Shown: piece after piece, positions 16,316 to 22,948 of the stretch
Numbering within the stretch: position 1 is the first letter of the stretch
How the letters are laid out: each line of letters opens with the position of its first letter
Origin: Clostridiales bacterium
GTDB lineage: Bacteria > Bacillota > Clostridia > Oscillospirales > CAG-272
Direction: 5' to 3'
DNA length: 41,173 bases
Assembly (NCBI GenBank): GCA_016288155.1
Contig: JAEEYP010000086.1
Coordinates: 1-41,173 of the forward strand
Position numbers and translations under genes: made by a program
The notes under the pieces: generated by a model
Databases searched by the model: none
Told to the model about the DNA's origin: nothing
Seen by the model: only the letters and a program-made list of their open reading frames with translations

Positions 16316-17257
16316 TTATTTTCTCTTTCTGCGGGAAACGATGACGGCGCTGCCGGCGGCAACAGCGGCGACGGCGGCGACAACGACGCCGAGGTCAACG
16401 GTCTTCGGCGGGACCACGACGGGCGTGGTATCCTGCGGAGCCTCGGTCACGGGCGGCTCGGTGGCGGGAGCCTCGGTCACGGGCGGCTCGGTCACAGGGG
16501 GCTCGGTCTCCGCCGGGATGGTCTTCGGGTTCACGAAGGCCTGCGCTTCCTCGATGCTGCCGAACCAGCCGACCCACTCGATGTAGCAGATCTCGGTACC
16601 GTCAAGGAGCGCGTAGTTGCCGAACGGATAGAGCTGGAACTGACGGATCGTGGCGGACACCCACGGTCCGCCCGCGACGTTCAGCTGGGTCATATCATAA
16701 TAGTCGATATACCACTCGCCGGCAACGAACTGCTCGGTAGCTCTCGGCCAGGTCTTGAAGAACAAACCGCCGCCGTTTCCGAGCGGTTCCGAATCGGGGC
16801 AGCACAGCACGCAGGCTTCTTTGTCGGCGTGCGCGGCGCCGGACTCGTTGTACATGTACTTGACGGCAAGGATCGGGTAGTTGGCGCAGACGAGGGACGG
16901 ATAGTAGAAATCGTTGTCATACTGGTAGTAGTTGAAGTCCCACAGCGCCTCGGTGGAGTAGCCGTTCGTGCCGCCCCACTGCTCGTAGTTGTAGGACGGA
17001 ACGATCGCTACGCAGTCGACGCCGTCAACGTTGGCGGCGGAGAACGTAAGACCCTGCCAGGCCTCGTTCGTCCACGCGTTGGAGTACGCGGACTTCGCCG
17101 TCGGTTCGCCGGTGTACAGGAAGTCGTGGCCGGTCCAGATCGTCTGGGCGTCCGGTCCCGGGATCGGGTGATCGGCTTTCTCGATGGCGCCCGCGGGGAG
17201 CACGGCGAGAGAAAGCACCGTCACAAGAGCAAGAACAAGGACAAGAAGCTTCTTCAT
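16316..17257 (-). CDS. Secreted, membrane-anchored protein with Thr/Pro/Glu-rich stalk
   Basis: 313 aa. N-terminal signal peptide (MKKLLVLVLALVTVLSLAV, cleavage near AGA), an aromatic-rich globular domain (about residues 30-230) with cysteines in EACVLCCPDSE, a stalk of TEPP/TEAP repeats (about 245-275), and a C-terminal hydrophobic helix ending in SRRKRK. There is no LPXTG motif, so it is anchored by the helix itself rather than by a sortase. The globular domain may bind carbohydrate or cell wall, but I do not recognise a family. Start ATG 17257 behind AGGAG with a long spacer. It may be the first gene of a transcript that continues into the two binding-protein genes. Confidence 0.75.
   Translation of the reverse strand: MKKLLVLVLALVTVLSLAVLPAGAIEKADHPIPGPDAQTIWTGHDFLYTGEPTAKSAYSNAWTNEAWQGLTFSAANVDGVDCVAIVPSYNYEQWGGTNGYSTEALWDFNYYQYDNDFYYPSLVCANYPILAVKYMYNESGAAHADKEACVLCCPDSEPLGNGGGLFFKTWPRATEQFVAGEWYIDYYDMTQLNVAGGPWVSATIRQFQLYPFGNYALLDGTEICYIEWVGWFGSIEEAQAFVNPKTIPAETEPPVTEPPVTEAPATEPPVTEAPQDTTPVVVPPKTVDLGVVVAAVAAVAAGSAVIVSRRKRK
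16437..16492 (-). repeat. 30-bp period repeat coding the Thr/Pro/Glu stalk
   Basis: An identical 26-bp block at 16437-16462 and 16467-16492 (30-bp period), with a related part-copy after it. It encodes alternating TEPPVTEAP units and is a likely site of length variation. Confidence 0.8.
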
Positions 17258-17280
17258 TGTGCTGATATCTCCTTTTGAAT

Positions 17281-17289
17281 ATTATACCA
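17281..17289 (-). promoter_or_regulatory. Extended -10 promoter of the secreted protein gene
   Basis: Minus strand TGGTATAAT (TGn plus TATAAT) close upstream of the ribosome site. No good -35. The stretch 17290-17435 is AT-richer and shows no gene. Confidence 0.5.
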
Positions 17290-17435
17290 AAACCCTGCGG
17301 GGACCGTGGGATATTGGTTATAATTATTGTACCACTCTTTTCAAACTTTGCAATGTACCAGTCTGCTCAAATTGTGCCTCAAAGTTGTCCTGTACTGCTT
17401 TTTTTCTTATTTCTGCTTTCCGCACGCGCTGGACG

Positions 17436-17467
17436 AAAAAGAAGACCGCCGGGGCGGTCCTCTTTTT
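17436..17467 (-). terminator. Terminator of the 54-residue gene
   Basis: Stem AAAAAGA/TCTTTTT plus GACCG/CGGTC with a GC-rich loop, ending in T's on the minus strand, 64 bp after the stop codon of the small gene. Confidence 0.75.
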
Positions 17468-17531
17468 ATACCTTCCTGCTTTATACCGTGCGTGCGTACG
17501 GGATGAAGCGGGCGGCGCCGTTCGCCTGCCG

Positions 17532-17696
17532 TCAGGCGTCCCGGCGGACGACGGAGACGGCGATCTCCGGCGTGCCGTAGGCGGGATCGAACAGCCCGGC
17601 GACGTGTTCCTCGTACCAGCGGCGGATCTCCTCGTCGCTCAGCTCGCACTTCTCCCCCTTCGTCTTCACGGTGATCGTGATGATCTGCTCTTCCAT
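17532..17696 (-). CDS. Small conserved-looking protein, 54 aa
   Basis: Begins MEEQIITITVKTKGEKCELS and continues DEEIRRWYEEHVAGLFDPAYG to end VVRRDA. It has a short beta-strand segment followed by an acidic helix, with a single cysteine and no signal or membrane segment. Support for a real gene is strong despite the size: a ribosome site AAAGGAG 7 nt upstream, a near-consensus promoter at 17749-17777, and a terminator at 17436-17467. It is therefore a monocistronic unit. Amino-acid order is that of a folded small protein, while the competing longer frame over the same bases is arginine-rich. Function unknown. Confidence 0.8.
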   Translation of the reverse strand: MEEQIITITVKTKGEKCELSDEEIRRWYEEHVAGLFDPAYGTPEIAVSVVRRDA

Positions 17697-17748
17697 ATTC
17701 TTTCTCCTTTCGGCGGCTGCCGTTCTGCATCGGCTGTTGTACGCCTAT

Positions 17749-17777
17749 ATTGTACACCTTTTGCGGCGGCTTGTCAA
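17749..17777 (-). promoter_or_regulatory. Promoter of the 54-residue gene
   Basis: Minus strand TTGACA (17772-17777), 17-bp spacer, TACAAT (17749-17754). Confidence 0.8.
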
Positions 17778-17859
17778 TCCGTGATCGGCGCGGACGCCCG
17801 ATCGGCCGCGCGTTTACGGATCCCGCCGCTGCTTGCGGCGATTTTCCGAAGAATGAGTA

Positions 17860-17888
17860 TTGAATTCATAGGACCGTTATGATATAAT
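17860..17888 (+). promoter_or_regulatory. Promoter of solute-binding gene 3
   Basis: TTGAAT (17860-17865), 17-bp spacer, TATAAT (17883-17888). The predicted leader to the start codon is about 205 nt, long for this window. A stem CGCCGC/GCGGCG (17824-17840) just upstream may separate it from the divergent transcript. Confidence 0.75.
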
Positions 17889-17997
17889 AAGTTCAGCCTT
17901 TGATGTATTTGGCGGTATCGCATCACTTATTTCCACATGACCCTTGCTTTTTGGCGATTTTTCCGCGCCGCGCGGAATCGGAACAGAGGACTCTGGC

Positions 17998-18060
17998 GCT
18001 GTACGGCAAACGGCAGCGTACGGGGACGCGGACCGGTTCGTACCCGTTTTGCCGTACAGC
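17998..18060 (+). promoter_or_regulatory. Long hairpin in the leader of solute-binding gene 3
   Basis: Outer stem GCTGTACGGCAAA with its near-complement ending at 18060 (13 bp plus a bulge), and an inner stem GTACG/CGTAC (18018-18022 with 18039-18043). No T-run follows, so it is not a simple terminator. It ends 40 nt before the start codon and could protect the mRNA or bind a regulator. Confidence 0.5.
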
Positions 18061-18099
18061 GCTTCGAAGATCCATAAAAAACAGAAAGGAAGCACAGCC

Positions 18100-19611
18100 A
18101 TGAAAAAAGTGATTTCCATCCTGCTTCTCCTCTCCATGCTGACGGGACTGGTTGCCTGCGGCAACGAACCGGATGAGCCGTCCGACACCGCGCCGTCAGA
18201 TCCCGGGAGCACCGTCACCGACACTCCCGCGGGCGGAACGCAAGACGATCCGGCAAAAGAACCCACCGTGGCGGATCTTCTGCCGACGGCCGATTTTGAC
18301 GGCGCGACCGTCAGTATCTGTATGGACGGTTGGGCGGGGGACGGCGACTACGTCCCGTCTGACGAGATCACCGGCTCCGCGATCAACGACGCCGTCATAG
18401 ACAGGAACCGCGCGGTGGAAGAGTTGTACAACGTCGATCTTGATTATTTCGTGCTCGCAGGCGAAACGCGCGACGCGTATCCCCAATGGTCGATGGCGGG
18501 AGACGATACGCACAAGCTGTACACCAGCCGCACGAGGTATATGTCGGAATACATCACGAAGAACGTAGCCCGTTCCTGGAGCGATTATACGGATATCATC
18601 GACTTTGAAGCGGATTGGTTCAACACCTATGCGATCAATACCTTTGCCATCGGACATGACGTGAGGATGCTGTACGGCGACATGAACGAATCCAACATCC
18701 GGTACGTATGGATCTGGCTGTTCAACAAGGAACTGACGGAGCAGTATCATCTTCCGGATCTGTATGAGATCGTGGACGAAGGCAAATGGACGATGGATTG
18801 CCTGATGACGCTGACGAACGGCGTATATACGGACGTGAACGGCGACGGCTGGGAGGACGACGGAGACGTGTACGGATACGTTTCGGACAATGCGGCTTCC
18901 TTTGACAGCTGGAGCCCCACGCTCGGTATCGGCGTGATAAAGAAAGACGAAAACAATTATCCCGTTTTCGTGGAAGGGGTGTCCGAGAGGACGCTGCAGG
19001 GCTTTGAGAAGCTGTACAACCTTCTCTATAAGCAAGTCGGTTCGTACGTCTACGGCCAAAGTTGGAAGCAGCTGGATGCGATGTTCGCGCAGAACAAGGC
19101 GATATTCACGAATACGCTGATCCAGTACCTGGAGTCCGACATCATCCGGGAAATGGTCGATTTCGGCGTACTGCCCACGCCGAAGCTGACGGAGGATCAG
19201 GATACGTATTACAGCCACACGGACTGCCTTTTCACCTGCCAGCTTCTTCCCTCCGCACTGAAAGAGGAGGACGCGCTCCGTTCCGTCTATATCGCGAACG
19301 CCCTGAACGCGTTCGGTTATGAGCTCGAGCGTCCCGTATACTACGAAATGGTGCTGAAGACGCGGCTGACCCGCGACAAGGACTCCACCCGCATGATGGA
19401 TCTGGTCCTGGACGGCAGACGGTACGGCTTCGAGTATATGGCGGAGAGTGATTTCCAGATCACTCACGTAACGATCCTGCGGAATTTTTACTCCAGGGAA
19501 AAATATCCGAACGTATCTACGTACACCATGAAGACCGATCTCTGCAAATTGTGGATGGAACAGTTTTTGGGCAGATGGAACGAGATGGTCAAAACGTTGA
19601 ATGATCGGTGA
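18100..19611 (+). CDS. Extracellular solute-binding lipoprotein, paralogue 3
   Basis: 503 aa. Signal peptide with lipobox LVAC and lipidation cysteine C20, Asp/Ser/Thr-rich spacer, then the same binding fold as the two genes at 13132 and 14740. Shared blocks are DEITGSAINDAVIDRNRAVEE, GKWTMDCL with VYTDVNGDGWEDDGDVYG, and LPTPKLTEDQDTYYSHT. Like the others it has no neighbouring ABC permease. Start ATG 18100 is chosen by AAGGAAG and by the signal peptide; the longer upstream frame is part of the leader. It lies upstream of the fucosidase gene with a GC-rich stem at 19640-19671 between, so cotranscription is possible. A role in taking up fucosylated or other oligosaccharides is inference from that neighbour. 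Confidence 0.9.
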   Translation: MKKVISILLLLSMLTGLVACGNEPDEPSDTAPSDPGSTVTDTPAGGTQDDPAKEPTVADLLPTADFDGATVSICMDGWAGDGDYVPSDEITGSAINDAVIDRNRAVEELYNVDLDYFVLAGETRDAYPQWSMAGDDTHKLYTSRTRYMSEYITKNVARSWSDYTDIIDFEADWFNTYAINTFAIGHDVRMLYGDMNESNIRYVWIWLFNKELTEQYHLPDLYEIVDEGKWTMDCLMTLTNGVYTDVNGDGWEDDGDVYGYVSDNAASFDSWSPTLGIGVIKKDENNYPVFVEGVSERTLQGFEKLYNLLYKQVGSYVYGQSWKQLDAMFAQNKAIFTNTLIQYLESDIIREMVDFGVLPTPKLTEDQDTYYSHTDCLFTCQLLPSALKEEDALRSVYIANALNAFGYELERPVYYEMVLKTRLTRDKDSTRMMDLVLDGRRYGFEYMAESDFQITHVTILRNFYSREKYPNVSTYTMKTDLCKLWMEQFLGRWNEMVKTLNDR

Positions 19612-19639
19612 ACTCTGCTCTCGTTACCGACCGCCGACC

Positions 19640-19671
19640 GCGTCCGCGCTTCCGAAAAACGGCGCGGACGC
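19640..19671 (+). other. GC-rich hairpin between binding protein and fucosidase genes
   Basis: Perfect 10-bp stem GCGTCCGCGC / GCGCGGACGC (19640-19649 with 19662-19671), 12-nt loop, no T-run. It could stabilise the upstream mRNA end; a termination role is weakly supported. Confidence 0.45.
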
Positions 19672-19727
19672 GATGACGCGGCCGTATGATCCGGGCAATT
19701 ATTCCGAAAACATACGAGGTGAATACG

Positions 19728-20993
19728 ATGTACGTCGCAAAACCGACCGAGAGGCAGCTTGAATGGTACGACCGGGAATTCGGCGTCCTGATCCATTATT
19801 TTCCGTATCGGGACGGGAAGCAGATCCTGCTGGGGAGGGAGGCGCTCGCCGCCTACGATCCGCCGGCGCTCGATCCGGAGCAGTGGATACGCACCGCGTG
19901 GAAGGCGGGGGCGAAGTACGCCGTCCTCGTGGCGAAGCAGTGCGCCTTCGCCGCGTGGCCGACGAAGGAAAACGACTGCTCCGTCGCCTCCACCCGCTAT
20001 AAGGACGGAAAGGGCGACGTGGTGCGGGAGTTTATCGACGCCTGCGCGAAATACGGGCTCCGTCCCGGGCTCTACTATCACACGACGCGGTTCGACTATT
20101 ACGGCATCAACAACGAGGTAACCTACGATTACAAGGGCGCGGCGTATCAGGAATACGTCCGGCACGTGGAGAATCAGCTGAAGGAGCTGATGACGGAGTA
20201 CGGCGAGATCGCGGAGTTGTGGTTCGACGGCGGACTCATTCCCGTGCGGGACGGCGGTCCGGACGTTCTGTCGCTGCTGCGGCGGTATCAGCCGAACTGT
20301 ATCACCTTCCAGGGACCGCCGGAATGGGAGCACAACGTGCGCTGGGTCGGAAACGAAGAGGGACTGGCGCCCGAGACCTGCTGGTCGACGACGAACGCGG
20401 GCGAGGCACGCTACGACGGGACGGAGGCGGCGGAGGAAGCTGGCGTCGGCGACCCGGACGGCAAATACTTCTGGCCGGCGGAGACGGACGTCCCGAACCG
20501 TACCCGCGCGGCGGAGGGCGGCGGCTGGGGCTGGGCGCCCGGTCAGGAGGATCTGATCTTCCCGCCGGAGACGCTGCTCCGGTTTTATCTCCAGTCCGTC
20601 GGACGCAACTCCAATCTGCTCGTCGGCATGGCGATAGACGCGGACGGGCAATTTGAGGACGAGGAGCAGTTCGTCCGCTTCGGGGAGCTTCTGCGCTCCC
20701 ACTTCGGCACGCCGCTCGTACGGATCGATTCCCCCGCTCCGGAGAACGGCGCGGTCACGCTGCGCGTCCCCGCGTCCGCCGCGGCGCGGTATCTCGTCGT
20801 CCGGGAGGATATCACGGACGGTCAGCATATCCGCTCGTATTCGGTGTCCGTCGACGGAGCCGTCGTCCGCCGCGGCAGCTGCGTCGGACACAAATGCATC
20901 GTCCCGCTGGAGGCGGCGGGCGGGGCGGCGGTCACCTTCCGTGCGGAGGACTCGGCCGGACCGTGGAAACTGCGCGATATCGCGCTGTACTGA
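19728..20993 (+). CDS. GH29-like alpha-L-fucosidase
   Basis: 421 aa TIM-barrel protein. The N-terminal WYDREFGVLIHYFPY and AGAKYAVLVAKQ match the GH29 core, and ELWFDGG carries the nucleophile aspartate (about D167). Two points are odd. The family's fucose-contacting His-His after AKYAVL is here Gln-Cys, and no signal peptide or C-terminal binding module is present. The enzyme is therefore probably cytoplasmic and may act on a modified or short substrate. A small beta-domain follows the barrel (about residues 335-421). Start ATG 19728 behind GAGGTG; an upstream in-frame ATG lacks a ribosome site. Followed by a strong terminator. Fucosidase identity is good at clan level; exact specificity is unsure. 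Confidence 0.8.
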   Translation: MYVAKPTERQLEWYDREFGVLIHYFPYRDGKQILLGREALAAYDPPALDPEQWIRTAWKAGAKYAVLVAKQCAFAAWPTKENDCSVASTRYKDGKGDVVREFIDACAKYGLRPGLYYHTTRFDYYGINNEVTYDYKGAAYQEYVRHVENQLKELMTEYGEIAELWFDGGLIPVRDGGPDVLSLLRRYQPNCITFQGPPEWEHNVRWVGNEEGLAPETCWSTTNAGEARYDGTEAAEEAGVGDPDGKYFWPAETDVPNRTRAAEGGGWGWAPGQEDLIFPPETLLRFYLQSVGRNSNLLVGMAIDADGQFEDEEQFVRFGELLRSHFGTPLVRIDSPAPENGAVTLRVPASAAARYLVVREDITDGQHIRSYSVSVDGAVVRRGSCVGHKCIVPLEAAGGAAVTFRAEDSAGPWKLRDIALY

Positions 20994-21010
20994 TCCGTCC
21001 GGGATCATCG

Positions 21011-21052
21011 GCAGCCGTTTCCCGCGGCACGCGGGAAACGGCTGCTTTTTTT
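21011..21052 (+). terminator. Terminator of the fucosidase gene
   Basis: Perfect 15-bp stem (21011-21025 with 21031-21045), 5-nt loop and seven T's (21046-21052). Confidence 0.92.
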
Positions 21053-21108
21053 CGCGCCGCGGAATGTAAAATTTGTGTGAAAATACCGGGGAAACCTCCG
21101 ACGCCGTC

Positions 21109-21137
21109 TTGCATTCGCGGAGACGAGGTGATATAAT
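21109..21137 (+). promoter_or_regulatory. Promoter of the ATP synthase operon
   Basis: TTGCAT (21109-21114), 17-bp spacer, TATAAT (21132-21137). It leaves a leader of about 90 nt before the first gene at 21234. Confidence 0.8.
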
Positions 21138-21233
21138 GGACAAAATGATCACTATGTACAGAAAGTCCGCCGGGATCTGCCGGGATCATGGAATACTCGC
21201 ACAGACGGCGGCGGTCGGAGGGGAGGGAAGGAC

Positions 21234-21563
21234 GTGGACAGATGGTACGTCGGGGCGTTTCTTGCCGCGCTCGGCGGGGCGCTTATCGCGTGGGGGAATT
21301 CCTGCATGACGGACTGGGCGGGACGCCGCTCGGAGCGGTGGCTGTATATGCTCTCCCCGCTGCGGATGCTTTTTTCCGTCGGGTACCTGACGGCGATCTA
21401 CTTTCTCGCCCCGCTCACGCCGTGGGAGCTCGTTCCGCTGCTCTGCGGCGCCGTCGTCGGACTGACGGTCCCCTCGGTCTTCTTTACGGTGCGTCTCGTG
21501 CGCAAAGCGAAACGGGAAACGAAGGACGGCGCGCGTGAGCGCGGGAAAGGAGAGAATGCGTAA
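21234..21563 (+). CDS. atpI: ATP synthase assembly-type small membrane protein (AtpI-like)
   Basis: 109 aa with about three to four hydrophobic helices and a basic tail (VRKAKRETKDGARERGKG). Small membrane proteins of this kind head many F-type ATP synthase operons and help c-ring assembly. Sequence conservation is low, so the name rests mainly on size, topology and place. Start is GTG 21234 behind GGAGGGAAGG. Its stop TAA overlaps the ATG of the next gene by one base, so translation is coupled. It could instead be an unrelated membrane protein. Confidence 0.65.
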   Translation: MDRWYVGAFLAALGGALIAWGNSCMTDWAGRRSERWLYMLSPLRMLFSVGYLTAIYFLAPLTPWELVPLLCGAVVGLTVPSVFFTVRLVRKAKRETKDGARERGKGENA

Positions 21564-22237
21564 TGGGCGAACCATCCGAGGTCATCGTCCGTATCGGCGG
21601 GGTCCTCGACGTCACGGGCGAAGTGATCGTCATGTGGATCATCCTCGCCGCCGCCGCGCTGCTCTCCGTGCTCGTCACGCGGAATCTGCGCGAGCGGCCG
21701 GGAAAGCTCCAGAACGCCGTGGAGACCGGCGTCGAATATCTCGACAACTTTTTCAGCGGTATCATCGGCAGGCCGCTCGCCCGGAAGTATTTCTTCTTCC
21801 TCGGCTCGCTGTTCATCTTTATCATCTGTGCGAATTACTCCGGGCTGATCCCCGGCGTCGGACTGACGAAGTATTTCCGCGCGCCGACTTCCTCGCTTTC
21901 CGTCACGCTCGGGCTCGGACTCTGCACGTTCGTCTTTTTGCAGATCGCCGGGCTCCGCGTCGGCGTCAAGCACTATTTCCGGCGGTTCATCAGCCCCATC
22001 GCGTTCATGCTGCCGCTCATGGTGCTCGATGAATTCATCAAGCCCGCCTCCCTCGCCCTCCGTCTGTTCGGCAACGTGTTCGGCGAGGAGACCGTCACGC
22101 ACAATCTCTACGATCTGCTCCCCATCGGGGTGCCGGTCATCATGATGGGGCTTTCGCTCCTCTTCTGCGCGATCCAGGCCGTCGTGTTTACCATGCTCAC
22201 CTCCATTTACCTGGAGGAAGCGGTGGAGACGGAATAA
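21563..22237 (+). CDS. atpB: ATP synthase subunit a
   Basis: 224 aa membrane subunit that forms the proton half-channels against the c-ring. The helix with the essential arginine is ASLALRLFGN (R167). PLARKYFFFLGSLFIFI and FISPIAFMLPLMVLDEFIKP are further family blocks. Five to six TM helices. Length is near the short end of the family (usually 230-280). Start overlaps the previous stop by one base. It is the first core subunit of the operon. Confidence 0.96.
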   Translation: MGEPSEVIVRIGGVLDVTGEVIVMWIILAAAALLSVLVTRNLRERPGKLQNAVETGVEYLDNFFSGIIGRPLARKYFFFLGSLFIFIICANYSGLIPGVGLTKYFRAPTSSLSVTLGLGLCTFVFLQIAGLRVGVKHYFRRFISPIAFMLPLMVLDEFIKPASLALRLFGNVFGEETVTHNLYDLLPIGVPVIMMGLSLLFCAIQAVVFTMLTSIYLEEAVETE

Positions 22238-22285
22238 ACGAACGCACGTGAAACGAAACGATACGAAACGATAAGGAGAACGATC

Positions 22286-22516
22286 ATGGACAAATCCGCA
22301 GTCATCGCTTTGGCAGCCGCCCTTTCCATCGCCGTCAGCACGATCTTTCCGGCGCTCGGACAGGGGATGGCGGCCCGTGCCGCCATGGAGAGCATCGCCC
22401 GCCAGCCCGACGCGGCGAAGGACATCCGCTCCACCCTCATCATCGCTCTGTCCCTGATGGAAGCGCTGACGATCTACGGGCTTCTCATCGGGTTCATTCT
22501 GGCGGCGAAGGTCTGA
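22286..22516 (+). CDS. atpE: ATP synthase subunit c
   Basis: 76 aa hairpin of two TM helices; many copies form the rotor ring. The polar loop IARQPDA (R39-Q40-P41) contacts gamma and epsilon. The ion-carrying carboxylate is E59 in LSLMEALTIYGLL, and Q26 lies in ALGQG. The combination GQG plus MEALTIYGL matches chloroplast and cyanobacterial proton-driven rings, and the Ser/Thr pair after the glutamate of sodium-binding rings is missing, so protons are the likely ion. The first helix has mostly lost the usual glycine zipper and holds Ala/Ser instead (AAALSIAVSTIFPALG), which may change ring packing or copy number. Ribosome site AAGGAG. Confidence 0.96.
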   Translation: MDKSAVIALAAALSIAVSTIFPALGQGMAARAAMESIARQPDAAKDIRSTLIIALSLMEALTIYGLLIGFILAAKV

Positions 22517-22527
22517 GGAGGCGGCTC

Positions 22528-22944
22528 ATGACCGTACAGCTTCCCGTCCTGTTGTGGACGGCGATCTGTTTTCTGTGCCTGATGCTCATCCTCGACCGGC
22601 TTTTGTTCCGCCCGCTGCTCGCTTTCATGGACAAGAGGGAGGAACGGATCCGCCGCGCGGAGGAGAAGAAGGAGGCGGACGGCCGCACGCTCAGTGAAGC
22701 GGAGGCGGCGCTCGCCCTCTTCCGTGAGCAGGAGGCGGCGCACGCCGCGGCGCTGGCTGAAGAGGCGCTCGCCGCCGCCCGCCGGGAGGCGGACGGGCTT
22801 GTCGCCGACGCCTGCGGCCGACAAAAGCAAACGCTCGAGGAATACCGCAGTCGGCTGACCGGGGAGTCTGCCGATATCGCGGCGCAGCTGGAAGAAGACG
22901 CGGAGACGCTGGCAAAAGCGTATCTCTCCGCTCTGACTCGGTGA
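22528..22944 (+). CDS. atpF: ATP synthase subunit b
   Basis: 138 aa. One N-terminal TM helix (about residues 5-25), then PLLAFMDKREERIRRAEEKKEAD and a long alanine- and glutamate-rich coiled coil. It is short for a b subunit (usually 155-170), so the far C-terminal delta-binding part may be reduced. A second b-like chain is encoded directly after it, fused to delta and alpha. Start ATG follows GAGGAGG; the stop is 4 nt before the next ATG. Confidence 0.92.
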   Translation: MTVQLPVLLWTAICFLCLMLILDRLLFRPLLAFMDKREERIRRAEEKKEADGRTLSEAEAALALFREQEAAHAAALAEEALAAARREADGLVADACGRQKQTLEEYRSRLTGESADIAAQLEEDAETLAKAYLSALTR

Positions 22945-22948
22945 GGAC

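Noticed and set aside
16316-17257. Sortase-anchored (LPXTG) surface protein
   Set aside because: The C-terminal helix and basic tail are present, but no LPXTG-like motif precedes them.
19640-19671. Terminator between binding protein and fucosidase
   Set aside because: The stem is strong but no T-run follows on either strand, so I list it only as a hairpin.
21136-21309. Small open frame starting inside the ATP synthase promoter
   Set aside because: Its ATG is part of the TATAAT -10 box, so it lies upstream of the predicted transcript start, and it overlaps the AtpI-like gene in another frame.
22286-22516. Sodium-dependent ATP synthase
   Set aside because: Gln26 is present, but the Ser/Thr pair after the ion-binding glutamate is replaced by Ala-Leu, as in proton-driven rings.
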